A stretch of DNA of 42,435 nucleotides, from contig NZ_CDMG01000008.1 in NCBI RefSeq assembly GCF_001282945.1, positions 1 through 42,435 of the forward strand. Direction: 5' to 3'. Under the pieces are notes generated by a model, which saw nothing but the letters and a program-made list of their open reading frames with translations, had not been told where the DNA came from and made no database searches. Source of the DNA: Helicobacter ailurogastricus (lineage in GTDB: Bacteria; Campylobacterota; Campylobacteria; Campylobacterales; Helicobacteraceae). Made by a program: the position numbers and the translations under genes. This document shows, piece by piece, positions 9,220 through 18,356 of this stretch (position 1 is the stretch's first letter; every line of letters starts with the position of its first letter).

Positions 9220-9460
9220 GCTCTCTGCTGAAAACTCCGGTTTCTATGGAAGTGTGGGGTTTCAGTATTCGAATATGACAAGAGCTGAAAGCACGAATGG
9301 GGCGATGGGCGCGATGGGCGTAGGGCAACAACCCAATATGTTTGCCAACCAAGCTCCCGGAGCCAACCCTAATTTGGCCCCCACACCCTCTGGCAGCCCA
9401 AACAGCTACACCAAGCCACAGGCGAACGATACGCTCTGCGTAGGTGCCAACTGTAACTAG
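9137..9460 (+). CDS. Small secreted leader protein with Hop-type N-terminus (ON form)
   Basis: The product is 107 aa. The signal peptide is MNVNAFKPNLRKLTFLSLGI..., with likely cleavage after SPLSA. The mature N-terminus ENSGFYGSVGFQYSN resembles the start of mature Hop adhesins/porins. After about 25 residues it turns into a Pro/Asn/Gln-rich tail with two Cys near the end (CVGANC). There is no barrel, so it looks like a detached Hop N-terminus. I chose ATG 9137 because AAAGGA lies 5 nt upstream; the frame is open further upstream but only through the repeat. The stop is 43 bp ahead of the giant gene, consistent with one transcript. Codons 29-58 lie on the 90-bp repeat, so this protein's 3' part is exchanged if the segment inverts. 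Function unknown. Confidence 0.7.
   Translation: MNVNAFKPNLRKLTFLSLGIGFLALTSPLSAENSGFYGSVGFQYSNMTRAESTNGAMGAMGVGQQPNMFANQAPGANPNLAPTPSGSPNSYTKPQANDTLCVGANCN
9220..9309. repeat. Right arm of perfect 90-bp inverted repeat (invertible segment)
   Basis: It is the partner of 8938-9027. The arms enclose 192 bp (9028-9219). Identity ends sharply at 9219/9028 and 9310/8937. The arm contains a conserved coding stretch of the leader gene and ends two bases into a codon on both sides, so frame is kept after inversion. Confidence 0.95.
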
Positions 9461-9503
9461 ACAATCCTAACGCCGCACAACACAAACAAAGGACACAGAA
9501 ACT

Positions 9504-12500
9504 ATGAAAAGCCGTAAGAAAAGAACATTTAAAACCACCTTGAGTTTGGCCTTGCTCTCTTGCTTTGGATTTGCGCCCTCTGCAGATGCCACTGATGTAG
9601 ATGTGGTGAGCATGGTCAATTCCATCAGCGGTATTTTGGGGGGCAACTACAGCATGAACACCAGTGGCTCATTCGACGGCCCCACTGGTGCCGCATGGCA
9701 AAATCCCACCACCGCACCCATCACGAATCCCGGAATTCCCGGGGCTACCCCTAGCTATGGAGTTTCGGGGGCGCTAAACAACCCTAGCAACGCCAGCAAC
9801 CAACTTTATGGAAGTGGTGGCTTGCTCAATGGCCTGATCGGTGATCTGCCCAGCAGTCTCACAGGCAACCCCAACACGGATCAGCTAGGCATTTATAGCC
9901 TTTCAGCGGCGAATAGCCTTGAGCAAATCTTGCAAGGCAACGCCGCAGGTGCCTATGGCGCGCGCACGGCCTTTGGAGGTGTGAGCGCGGCTAACAATAT
10001 CTTAAGCCCCAACACCGCCATCACCAACAACTACTTTAACATCAGCAACCAAGGGCCAGGCAACACGGCCTCAGTGAAGGGCGCATTGACGGCCTCTCAA
10101 ATCGGGACAGCCTACACCACTAACCAAGTGAATGCCCTAGCTGGTGGGGTGTACACCAACATCACCCAACTCACCGATGCGATCAACACTCTAAGTTATA
10201 ACACAGATACCCAAGGCTCTTTCACAACTTACAGCGGGGATTTAAACACCGCTTTGGGCACTATCAGCTCTGTGGGTGGGCAGTTTGTGAGCGCGAGCTC
10301 AGGGCTTAGCACGGCTCTAAGTGGCCTTAGCAGTGTTTTGGGTTTAAGCGGTGCCTTTGGTACGACGGACAAGTTTTTATTCCAAGACAGCGTGGCCGGC
10401 GATGGCACAGGGACAACCTACAAGGTCGCTAGCGGCGCGCTCAACACCTTGAGTGCCATTAACCAAATCAATAGCGACATTGCCGGTGGCGGGATTGCTT
10501 TGAGCGCGACTAAGATCAACCCCAACTATGTTACCCTCATGACAACCCTACAATCAACACCGGGGGGTTCGAGCCAGACTTTTGTACAAGACTTGCAGAT
10601 CATCGCCGATAGCGTGCTCAACACGCCTTTGCAAGATGTGAGCAACAGCAACGCGGCGAGCACCTCCACCGCAGCGGCCAATCTCAACGCCGTACTCACT
10701 GCTTTGAGTAATTTAAGTGGGTCACAAACCGCTGCCAATCTGCAAACCGCTTTGCAGGGCCTTGTCAATCCTAACACCAATTACACTAGCGGCGCCCAAA
10801 AAATCAACAACAACGCCCCTATGGGGAGTGGCTACCAGGCCATTTACAACGCCTACACAGCGGTGGCAGCAGGTCTTGGCAAACTCCAAACCGTCTTTGG
10901 TACCTCTAATTTGGGCGACACTTTGATCAAGGCCCTAGAGGTCAATAATCTTTTAAGCACTGCTTCTAGTGGTTTGGCTTCTGGGGCAAGCCTTACCGGT
11001 GCTTTTACCGCCGCCACAACTTTTACCGATAGCTCAATTAGTGCTACGGGCTTGGGGCAACTCTTTAACGCCTTTGGCAACGGCTCTTCCTCAAGCTACG
11101 CCAGCTTAACCACACTCTTAGACAAGCTCGCAGGCTATCTTAACACTAACGGGGTAGATACAACCGCAAGCTCCACTTCTGACAATGTGAAAGCGGGCAA
11201 TGGCACTTCTCAGCCTGTCTCCGGCACCACTGTTTACCCCATCACAGGTCCAGCTGCAAATAACACCAACACTTCTTGGATCACCACCCGCATTAGCAAC
11301 CAAAGCAGCTACAACAGCGCCTACAACACGGCTTTGGGGCAACTCTTGGGCTATGCGATGAGTTACAACACCAACAGCACGGCGCTAGGCAAAATGCTCT
11401 CTAGCTCTAGCTTGCTTGGCAACATTTTGACGCAGGGCATCAACAACGCCGCGGCAAATGTGATGTTTAACAGCGGGGCGCAAAACGACGCCAACGGGCA
11501 AGCCGATGCGGCCAATAATCAGGCGCAACAACTCAACAACATCCAAGCCATCTTCCACTCAGAGGACTTGCTCAACAGCTATGTGGGCGCGATCACGAGA
11601 AATTACTCCAATTCCCCCATCAGCGTGCAACAAGCCCAAGCCAGCGCGCTCAATTATCTTTACAACGCTTTAAATGCTGGCGTGAATCAAGACGGCCTCA
11701 TCGCCCAAACGAAGGCGGCGATCGCCAGTGCCTTAAATAACAACTTTGTGGCTTCCAATTTGCCCGTGGGTGCACTTAAAATCATCAATGCGATGGGGCC
11801 CAGTATGTTTGAGCCTTCGGCCACCAAAGCCCAAATCGCCGGCGGTTTAAACGATCTCAATAATGCACTTGGCAATTTTACCCTCACCGCGAGTGCCTCT
11901 GCGCTCAGCTCTCTTACTGCGGGCCAGCTTCCAACTGTCTTTGCAAACATTAGCGATGCCCAAACTCTTGCAAAGAGCGTTGTGTTGATCGATCAGCTGA
12001 CCGCTGGTACCAGCTTTAACTTGGCGAATGTGTTGACAAGCATTATAGGTACTAGCGGCCGTAATGCACAGACTGTCGATGCTGCGGTGGGTACTTCTTT
12101 GAATACCCTCCCTGCTGGTGCTAAAAGTTCTGTGATCACCCTTTTAGGTGTTCTCACAGGCGCACGGGCCTCGGTTGTTACAGATTCTACCAAATTTGCT
12201 GGCTCCCCCATTGGCAGATTGATTCATGCCCTCAATACTGGTGTTGGTGGAAAAACGGTCGCCTTTGAGAATAGCGCCACGAGTGCCAGTACGGTTGAAG
12301 CTCTCATCAAGACGGCCAAAAGCATCCAATCTGATATGACAACAGTCATTCAGGGACTCAATGTCAGTGCTCTCACTAATCCTAGTCAGGCTAATGCAGT
12401 GCTTGGCTATCTCCGACAACTCCCCACTCTTGCTAAAGAAATCGGAGCAGCCACAGGGGTGAGCGCACGCCAAAACTTCTTGGATGGCAAACTCACTGTC

Positions 12501-15500
12501 GCCGACATCAGTAGCCAAATCCAAGCCCTCAAAGCCCAAATCGCCAACTATGAAAACATGGGCACCAACACCACAGGCAAAGCGGGTCTTAATATCGGCT
12601 TGTCTAGCTTGCTTGGCAGCTCCATTAGCTCCGTGCAAAACTTGGGCTTTGCTGACGCGGCGGTCAATACCCTAAACAGCCAGCTTTCTAATGCTCTGCC
12701 CTTGCTTGTGGGGGGCAACAGCTCTAGCTTCAACATCTCCACTGTGCAAGGGCTCGTGGCGGATTTGAATAAAGCTGTGGGCACGCTTTATAGTGGCACG
12801 AATGCCAACAACCTCTTTAACAATGGGGTGGTCCAAACCATCAGCAACATGAACAACAGCACGGTGACCGTGAATCCCAACACCTTTGGGCTTGGTGGGG
12901 GAGGTACGGGCTTGGCCTTAAACACCAATGGGACGCATGAGCTCACCAACCTCGCCAATCTCAACACCATCAACAGCCTGCTTTCAGGGGGGATTTTAAC
13001 CTCTAATGCGATCAGCACGAGCTACAATGGGGCGTTTGGGACACAAAGCGGTAGTAATAATGGTTTTGCAGGGGCGATTGCTACGACAACAAATGCCAGC
13101 TACGGTTCCTCTCCTGCAACTGCTTATAAAGCGCTCACGAATCCAAGTTATTACAACTCTGGCACTACTTTAGTCTCTGTAATCAACGCCTTGCTCCCCA
13201 TTGGACAACAATTGTCTAGTGGTGCAATTGACGCTTCCACAGCTAGTTCTGAAGCCACAAAAGCTTTAGCCTCCCTTATCAGCGGCGGTTCTACCAATGC
13301 GGGATATGTTTGGGCAGCCTATCAAGGGGTAATGGGGATAAGTAGTAGTGCTACCAGCCCAGTAGCTGGCCTTAACAACTTGCTTTCTACCAAGCAGGAT
13401 TTGAGCACCGCTAGTGGCATCGCCCAAGTGATCCAAGATGCTAACTCTTTGATCACTGCCAACCATGATCTAATCAGCGTTGTGGGTGGGCTTAGTGGCT
13501 CTAATGTCTTGACAGTGGGGGGGGCTAATACCATCAACAGCGCAACCAACCTCAGCAACGCGATCGCGGCGGCCACGGCTCTTGGCAACCTCTTAGCCCA
13601 AATCAACCCCGCCGACTTGACAAACCCCGTGACTGGGAAAAGTACTGCCGTAACCAGCGCAACCACCGTCATCAATGCGATCAACAGCTACAACCACAAT
13701 GTGCAGCTGCTCAACAACTTGACAGATGGCAATGGCGCAAAAATCGCCGGCGATGTGATTGCTTACCTCCAAGGCAACACCTCTTACAACAGCCTAACGG
13801 GTAATTCTGTTGGGACCACAGCGATCAACAACTTACAAAACCTCTTGAACCGCTACGAGTACTTGCAGGGCTTGCAATCCCAGGTGCAAGCGGCCATTGC
13901 CAACAACCCCTACGCTTTGATCATGCAGCAAAACCAAGTGCTCAAAAGCGATGGCTATCAAGAGGCCGCTAAAGCCCTTGTGAGCACCACTGGAGCGGAT
14001 GCTAACACAGGCTTGTTCAATGTCGCCACTTCAAGCACGATCAGCCCCGGGACTTCTACCACCTTTGATTTAAACAACACCGCCTTTACCAACCTCTCGA
14101 CAACGGTTAGCAACGACATTGCCAACGCCCAAGCGTGGAACAGCTATTTAACCAACCTAAACAGCACGAGCAACTCGATCCTAAGCGCACCCACCTTTGG
14201 CGGAGGTACACAAGCCGCGGCCGATCTTAACAACATCGCCAGCTCAATTTACAACCTTGCGGGTTACTTCACTCCCGCCGCAGTGAGCGATAATAAAGTG
14301 GTGACCACAGCCCTAACAAGCTCTATCAACGGCGCTCTAGGGGCCTACAACGCCATCAACACGGCTTTAGGCGCTTTAACCACCTCCAGTGCGGCCCATC
14401 TTAACCTCTCCGGCAACTTGCAATTAAGCAACATCACCACAACGGGAACTGGGAGTGGATTTAACACCACCGCAGCCACTGGAGCAACGGCTATAACGAA
14501 TCTAACTTTCCTAAATGTCGCCCAAAGCATTGTGGATGTGGCCGGCATGCTCACCCCCGTTTCTGGCCAAACCAATGGCCTTACAAACAACCAAGCCGGC
14601 ATCACAGCCGTTACAGCTGTCATGGGCACTGCCATGGCTACTGGCTCAAGCGCTACCATCCAAGGCACTGCGGGCGGTTTGGTGACTATCTTTCATCAAA
14701 CCACCGGTTCCAACATCTATGACATGAACGGTGCCCTTCCCTCTGGCATGGGCTCGGGGAATGCCGATGGCCTCACTTCAATGAACCAAACCGCTGTCAA
14801 TGTGGTGGGTGGGCTTGTCAAAGCCTTAGAGGGCAGCAGCACTTTAGCGCAGTATTTGGCCAGCCCCTCCACTTTTGCCACTGCGGTGGGTACTACACCT
14901 GCTCTTCTCACGGATTTAACAAGTCTCATCACGCCAGTCTTGGGCAAAGACAATGCTGAAAAACTCACCTCTGGAACCATTGCCCAACAATTCCTCGAGA
15001 ACCTCAATCAATTTGTGGGTCAGGGCGGGGCTTTGCAAAGCCTAAACGCCACCTTTAAACAGGGAGTGCGCGTAGGCGTACCTAACTTCAACAGCCCCAA
15101 TTTCACGGCCAGTGTGGATCAGATGCTCAAAAACGCCCTAGCTTGGAACACCAACTACGACAACGCACTAAGAGCGGTGAAAGATGGTGGACAGTTGGGG
15201 GGGTCTAGTGGCTCTGGGGCCATTAGCTCCGATACCGTCTATAACGCCATCAATAGCATCGTGCAAAACGCCAACGCCCTTTTTAACAGCCAAACCGCGA
15301 GCGGGGCAAGCAACTCAGGGGCACTGGCCACTGCCACCCAAGCCCTCGTGCAATACGGCCTAGACAATGGGTTAAGCAGTGCTAGCCCTAATATAAGCCC
15401 CATCCCCACTAGTGCCGCAGGTGCAGGCACCAGCCTAGCAGGGCTGATGGCTTTTTATTTGGCAAGCGATATGGGTCTCATCACCAGCAGTGGCACTATC

Positions 15501-17108
15501 AGCAACCCCTCTTTCAATAACATTGCCACTCTCATGAGTGCGGCTACTCCTGCCCAGTTAGCCCAAGCGGCCGCTCAAGTGCTTGCCAACAGCAGCGGTG
15601 ATTTCACCTCTGCTATGCAACAGACCTTGCTCAACACCACTTTAGGCAATATGTTAAACCAAGCACAGACCTACAGCCAAGCAGCTACAGGGCAGACCGG
15701 TAAGTCCGGCTTGAGTGGCTTGCTCAATAGCAAAACCACGATCCAAGATGTGCTCCAAACCGCCATCGCCAACGCCGCGAGCATGCACAACCTTAATGGA
15801 GTGTTAAACCCTGCCAGTGGTGTTGCGGTGAGCAAGGGGCAACTTAGCACCACGAGCATCAACACGATCAATAAACTCTTAGGTGCGATGACAACCGCCA
15901 ATGGCAATTTACCCACCATCAACCCCAACACCCCTGTGGGGGCTGAGGCTAAAATGCTCTTGGGCATGCTTGCTGCCAACAATGCAGCCTCGAGCGCGCT
16001 CACCTCGCTTGCTGCTGTCGGTGGAGCCACAAGCGACACGGCGCAAACCTATTTCCAAAATGTCACCACTTTGATCGACGACCAAGCCACCTTGCTCGCT
16101 AAACAAAGTTCCACAGTGGTGCAGTTGCTCGAGGGCATGACCCAAGCGGTGGCAAACTCCACCAGCACGGACCAACAGGCGCAAAGCGCCTTTGGTGCGC
16201 TTAAAGCCGTTTATACGCAAATTGCTAGCCCCACCATCAACTACACCAGCGCGATGAATAACCTAATTGGGGTGATCCACCAATTAGAAAACCTCCAACA
16301 ATCTCTCGTGAATCAGTTGGCAGCCAACCAAGGCCAACCCGGAGTCAATACCGCGAGCGTGGATGGCTTAGGCACTTTAGTCGCCAAGGTGCAAGCTGAA
16401 CAAAAAGGCTTTAGCGATCCTAACAGCCTAACCCCCCAACAAGTCGAAGCGGCCGCAAGCTTGCTTGGCAAAATCCAAAGTGCTCTCATCTACGCTAAAG
16501 CGGCGCAGTTGAAGATGAGCCAAATGCTCGCTAACCGCGGTATCACTTATGCCGCCTCACACATGCCCATGCAAACCATGAACTCCAATGGCAACATGTA
16601 TGGCATCGATGTGCAGTTTGGTTATAAACAATTCTTTGGCAAAAAGAAACGCTGGGGTGTGCGCTACTACGCCAACTTCAGTTACCAACACGGCACTTTC
16701 ATGACCAGCGATGCCAGCGAATTGGATAACTTCGTCTATGGGGCGGGTGTGGATGCGCTTTACAACTTCTATGAGAGCAAAGATGGCAAATACACCAGCG
16801 GTTTATTTGCTGGGTTGATGCTTGAGGGCTCTAGCTGGGCGGTCAAAGGCCAAAGCTATTACCAAGCCATGATGAATGCCTTTAACGCCACAGGTGGGCA
16901 TGCCACAATGAACACGAGCTACTTCCAAATCCCGATCAACATTGGCTTTAGGACCAATGTCAATAAGCACAATGGGTTTGAAATCGGCTTGAGAATCCCC
17001 CTTGCAACCAACTACTACTTCAAGGGTGTGAGCGCCGCTGGTCAAAAACTAGACATTGCTTACAAACGCAATGTGTCCGTCTTCTTCAACTATGTTTATA
17101 ACTTCTAA
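9504..17108 (+). CDS. Giant Hop-like outer-membrane protein (2534 aa), predicted expressed orientation
   Basis: The signal peptide is MKSRKKRTFKTTLSLALLSC..., with likely cleavage after PSADA. A very long Asn/Ser/Thr/Ala/Gly-rich region follows, and the protein ends in a Helicobacter OMP barrel with terminal Phe. The barrel (last 183 residues) is identical to that of the divergent 2614-aa protein. The ATG at 9504 has AAAGGA about 10 nt upstream. It sits downstream of the leader ORF and of the promoter candidate in the invertible segment, so it is the copy likely to be on. A G8 tract lies in the coding sequence at 13517-13524 (L-T-V-G-G-A-N), a possible slippage site. The function, probably an adhesin or immune-exposed antigen, is inferred from family and architecture. 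Few Cys or charged residues are seen in the body. Confidence 0.87.
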   Translation: MKSRKKRTFKTTLSLALLSCFGFAPSADATDVDVVSMVNSISGILGGNYSMNTSGSFDGPTGAAWQNPTTAPITNPGIPGATPSYGVSGALNNPSNASNQLYGSGGLLNGLIGDLPSSLTGNPNTDQLGIYSLSAANSLEQILQGNAAGAYGARTAFGGVSAANNILSPNTAITNNYFNISNQGPGNTASVKGALTASQIGTAYTTNQVNALAGGVYTNITQLTDAINTLSYNTDTQGSFTTYSGDLNTALGTISSVGGQFVSASSGLSTALSGLSSVLGLSGAFGTTDKFLFQDSVAGDGTGTTYKVASGALNTLSAINQINSDIAGGGIALSATKINPNYVTLMTTLQSTPGGSSQTFVQDLQIIADSVLNTPLQDVSNSNAASTSTAAANLNAVLTALSNLSGSQTAANLQTALQGLVNPNTNYTSGAQKINNNAPMGSGYQAIYNAYTAVAAGLGKLQTVFGTSNLGDTLIKALEVNNLLSTASSGLASGASLTGAFTAATTFTDSSISATGLGQLFNAFGNGSSSSYASLTTLLDKLAGYLNTNGVDTTASSTSDNVKAGNGTSQPVSGTTVYPITGPAANNTNTSWITTRISNQSSYNSAYNTALGQLLGYAMSYNTNSTALGKMLSSSSLLGNILTQGINNAAANVMFNSGAQNDANGQADAANNQAQQLNNIQAIFHSEDLLNSYVGAITRNYSNSPISVQQAQASALNYLYNALNAGVNQDGLIAQTKAAIASALNNNFVASNLPVGALKIINAMGPSMFEPSATKAQIAGGLNDLNNALGNFTLTASASALSSLTAGQLPTVFANISDAQTLAKSVVLIDQLTAGTSFNLANVLTSIIGTSGRNAQTVDAAVGTSLNTLPAGAKSSVITLLGVLTGARASVVTDSTKFAGSPIGRLIHALNTGVGGKTVAFENSATSASTVEALIKTAKSIQSDMTTVIQGLNVSALTNPSQANAVLGYLRQLPTLAKEIGAATGVSARQNFLDGKLTVADISSQIQALKAQIANYENMGTNTTGKAGLNIGLSSLLGSSISSVQNLGFADAAVNTLNSQLSNALPLLVGGNSSSFNISTVQGLVADLNKAVGTLYSGTNANNLFNNGVVQTISNMNNSTVTVNPNTFGLGGGGTGLALNTNGTHELTNLANLNTINSLLSGGILTSNAISTSYNGAFGTQSGSNNGFAGAIATTTNASYGSSPATAYKALTNPSYYNSGTTLVSVINALLPIGQQLSSGAIDASTASSEATKALASLISGGSTNAGYVWAAYQGVMGISSSATSPVAGLNNLLSTKQDLSTASGIAQVIQDANSLITANHDLISVVGGLSGSNVLTVGGANTINSATNLSNAIAAATALGNLLAQINPADLTNPVTGKSTAVTSATTVINAINSYNHNVQLLNNLTDGNGAKIAGDVIAYLQGNTSYNSLTGNSVGTTAINNLQNLLNRYEYLQGLQSQVQAAIANNPYALIMQQNQVLKSDGYQEAAKALVSTTGADANTGLFNVATSSTISPGTSTTFDLNNTAFTNLSTTVSNDIANAQAWNSYLTNLNSTSNSILSAPTFGGGTQAAADLNNIASSIYNLAGYFTPAAVSDNKVVTTALTSSINGALGAYNAINTALGALTTSSAAHLNLSGNLQLSNITTTGTGSGFNTTAATGATAITNLTFLNVAQSIVDVAGMLTPVSGQTNGLTNNQAGITAVTAVMGTAMATGSSATIQGTAGGLVTIFHQTTGSNIYDMNGALPSGMGSGNADGLTSMNQTAVNVVGGLVKALEGSSTLAQYLASPSTFATAVGTTPALLTDLTSLITPVLGKDNAEKLTSGTIAQQFLENLNQFVGQGGALQSLNATFKQGVRVGVPNFNSPNFTASVDQMLKNALAWNTNYDNALRAVKDGGQLGGSSGSGAISSDTVYNAINSIVQNANALFNSQTASGASNSGALATATQALVQYGLDNGLSSASPNISPIPTSAAGAGTSLAGLMAFYLASDMGLITSSGTISNPSFNNIATLMSAATPAQLAQAAAQVLANSSGDFTSAMQQTLLNTTLGNMLNQAQTYSQAATGQTGKSGLSGLLNSKTTIQDVLQTAIANAASMHNLNGVLNPASGVAVSKGQLSTTSINTINKLLGAMTTANGNLPTINPNTPVGAEAKMLLGMLAANNAASSALTSLAAVGGATSDTAQTYFQNVTTLIDDQATLLAKQSSTVVQLLEGMTQAVANSTSTDQQAQSAFGALKAVYTQIASPTINYTSAMNNLIGVIHQLENLQQSLVNQLAANQGQPGVNTASVDGLGTLVAKVQAEQKGFSDPNSLTPQQVEAAASLLGKIQSALIYAKAAQLKMSQMLANRGITYAASHMPMQTMNSNGNMYGIDVQFGYKQFFGKKKRWGVRYYANFSYQHGTFMTSDASELDNFVYGAGVDALYNFYESKDGKYTSGLFAGLMLEGSSWAVKGQSYYQAMMNAFNATGGHATMNTSYFQIPINIGFRTNVNKHNGFEIGLRIPLATNYYFKGVSAAGQKLDIAYKRNVSVFFNYVYNF

Positions 17109-17211
17109 GTTATAAACCAAGGGGGGGCCTTGTGCTCCCTTGAGTTTGCCTTTAGATTTTGCCTTAAGCTCGTCTTTAAGAGGGGGCTACGCCCCCTTTC
17201 TTGTTTTTAAG
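16560..17211. repeat. Right arm of 652-bp inverted repeat
   Basis: This is the inverted partner of 795-1446. It encodes the C-terminal barrel of the rightward giant OMP and its terminator. The encoded 183 residues are identical in both proteins, whereas the bodies of the proteins are diverged. That suggests homogenisation by gene conversion or inversion between the arms. Confidence 0.95.
17180..17208 (+). terminator. Rho-independent terminator of the rightward giant OMP gene
   Basis: The stem GGGGGC (17182-17187), loop TAC and GCCCCC (17191-17196) are followed by a T-rich tail. It is identical to the terminator in the left repeat arm. Confidence 0.75.
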
Positions 17212-17324
17212 CTTTCTGAACGATTCTTCTTAGGTTTGGTTTATTGGATTGGTGGGGTTGTTTGCGCCCATTGCTAAAAGAGGCAAAGACGCGATTAAAG
17301 CCACAAAACACAAAGGCCTTGCGC

Positions 17325-18356
17325 TTAAAACAAATACGCGTAGCTCACATAAAATTGGCTTTGGTGGGTGATGCTTAAGGATTGTTTAATGGTTTGCTGG
17401 GTGCCGGGGTTGGTGTTGCCGTAATTGTACCAGTTGTGGGCGGTTACAGAGTAGTAGGGCAACTTCCAGCCCAGATTAAAGCGGTTGTGTTGCCCTAAGT
17501 AGAGCTGGTAGCCCACATTGACATAAAAACCATTGCCCGCCGCAAAGAAGCGGGTTTTGTCAATGTGCCCCTTGCCAAGAGAGCTGCCTCCCAAAGCGCT
17601 TAGGGCTTGGTTGTTGAATTTGTCGTTCCAAAGCATGGCATACTCCACGCCCCCGCCCACAAAGATCCCCATTTTAAAGAAGATCATTTTGGGGTGGTGC
17701 TTTCTTAGCCAAATGTCAAGGGGCAGATTTAAGAAGAAATCCACATTCAAACCCAAACTCACCATGTACGCGGGGCTAGTGAGCAAGACCTCTTGGGGAG
17801 TGGGGGTGGGGCAAAGCCCTAGCGGGTTAGCACTGGTAAGAGCCGCGCAGGGGGAGCTGTAGCCCTGTGGGGTGCTGTAAGTGACTTGCCCGGTGTTGGG
17901 GTTGGTGGTGGCAATAGGGATCACCTGCCCCGTGTTGGGGTCAATGGCCTTGATGTTAGCCGGGTTGTAGTTTAGCCCGCCTTTATTTTGGATTTTATAA
18001 CGATGCCCTAAGTTGGCGTTGGCGTATTCGATGTCCCCATAAATGCGAATCCCACTGATGGCGAATTTGTCAAAAAAGATTTCATCGCCCAGCGTGTAGG
18101 TGAAGGCAAAATTAGAATTTTTATTGCCACTGGGCTGATAAAAGCCCACAATCTCGTTGTTTTTACAAAGGTTGTCCGGGCAGGCATAGACACCGTTGTT
18201 GTCTGGCATGGTGCTGGGGTTGTTCATGCTCAGTTGGTTGGCAAATGTGCTTTTAAAGTTTTGCACCATCCCAAAGCGCGCCCCCGTAAAGACATGGTTT
18301 TTCACCGCCCCTAAAGGGTGCATAAATAGCCCTAGCAAGAGGAATCGTTTTAACAT
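17325..18356 (-). CDS. Helicobacter outer-membrane beta-barrel protein
   Basis: The product is 343 aa with a short signal peptide (MLKRFLLLGLFMHPLGA). Alternating amphipathic strands follow, including 'GIRIYGDIEYANANLGHRY' and 'FYVNVGYQLYLG', and the C-terminus is SYAYLF with terminal Phe. Cys pairs occur near residues 60-66 and 168-180, each probably forming a disulfide-bounded loop. A Thr/Pro/Asn repeat (DPNTGQVIPI...NPNTGQVTYS) lies mid-protein. It belongs to the lineage-specific Helicobacter OMP families (Hof/Hor type); I cannot assign the member. The ATG directly follows the TGA of the dihydrouridine synthase gene with no gap, so it is the last gene of the cca-dus-OMP operon and probably translationally coupled. 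Confidence 0.75.
   Translation of the reverse strand: MLKRFLLLGLFMHPLGAVKNHVFTGARFGMVQNFKSTFANQLSMNNPSTMPDNNGVYACPDNLCKNNEIVGFYQPSGNKNSNFAFTYTLGDEIFFDKFAISGIRIYGDIEYANANLGHRYKIQNKGGLNYNPANIKAIDPNTGQVIPIATTNPNTGQVTYSTPQGYSSPCAALTSANPLGLCPTPTPQEVLLTSPAYMVSLGLNVDFFLNLPLDIWLRKHHPKMIFFKMGIFVGGGVEYAMLWNDKFNNQALSALGGSSLGKGHIDKTRFFAAGNGFYVNVGYQLYLGQHNRFNLGWKLPYYSVTAHNWYNYGNTNPGTQQTIKQSLSITHQSQFYVSYAYLF

Noticed and set aside
898-17108. VacA/FaaA-type autotransporter identity for the giant proteins
   Set aside because: The C-termini match Helicobacter Hop barrels, not the autotransporter domain.
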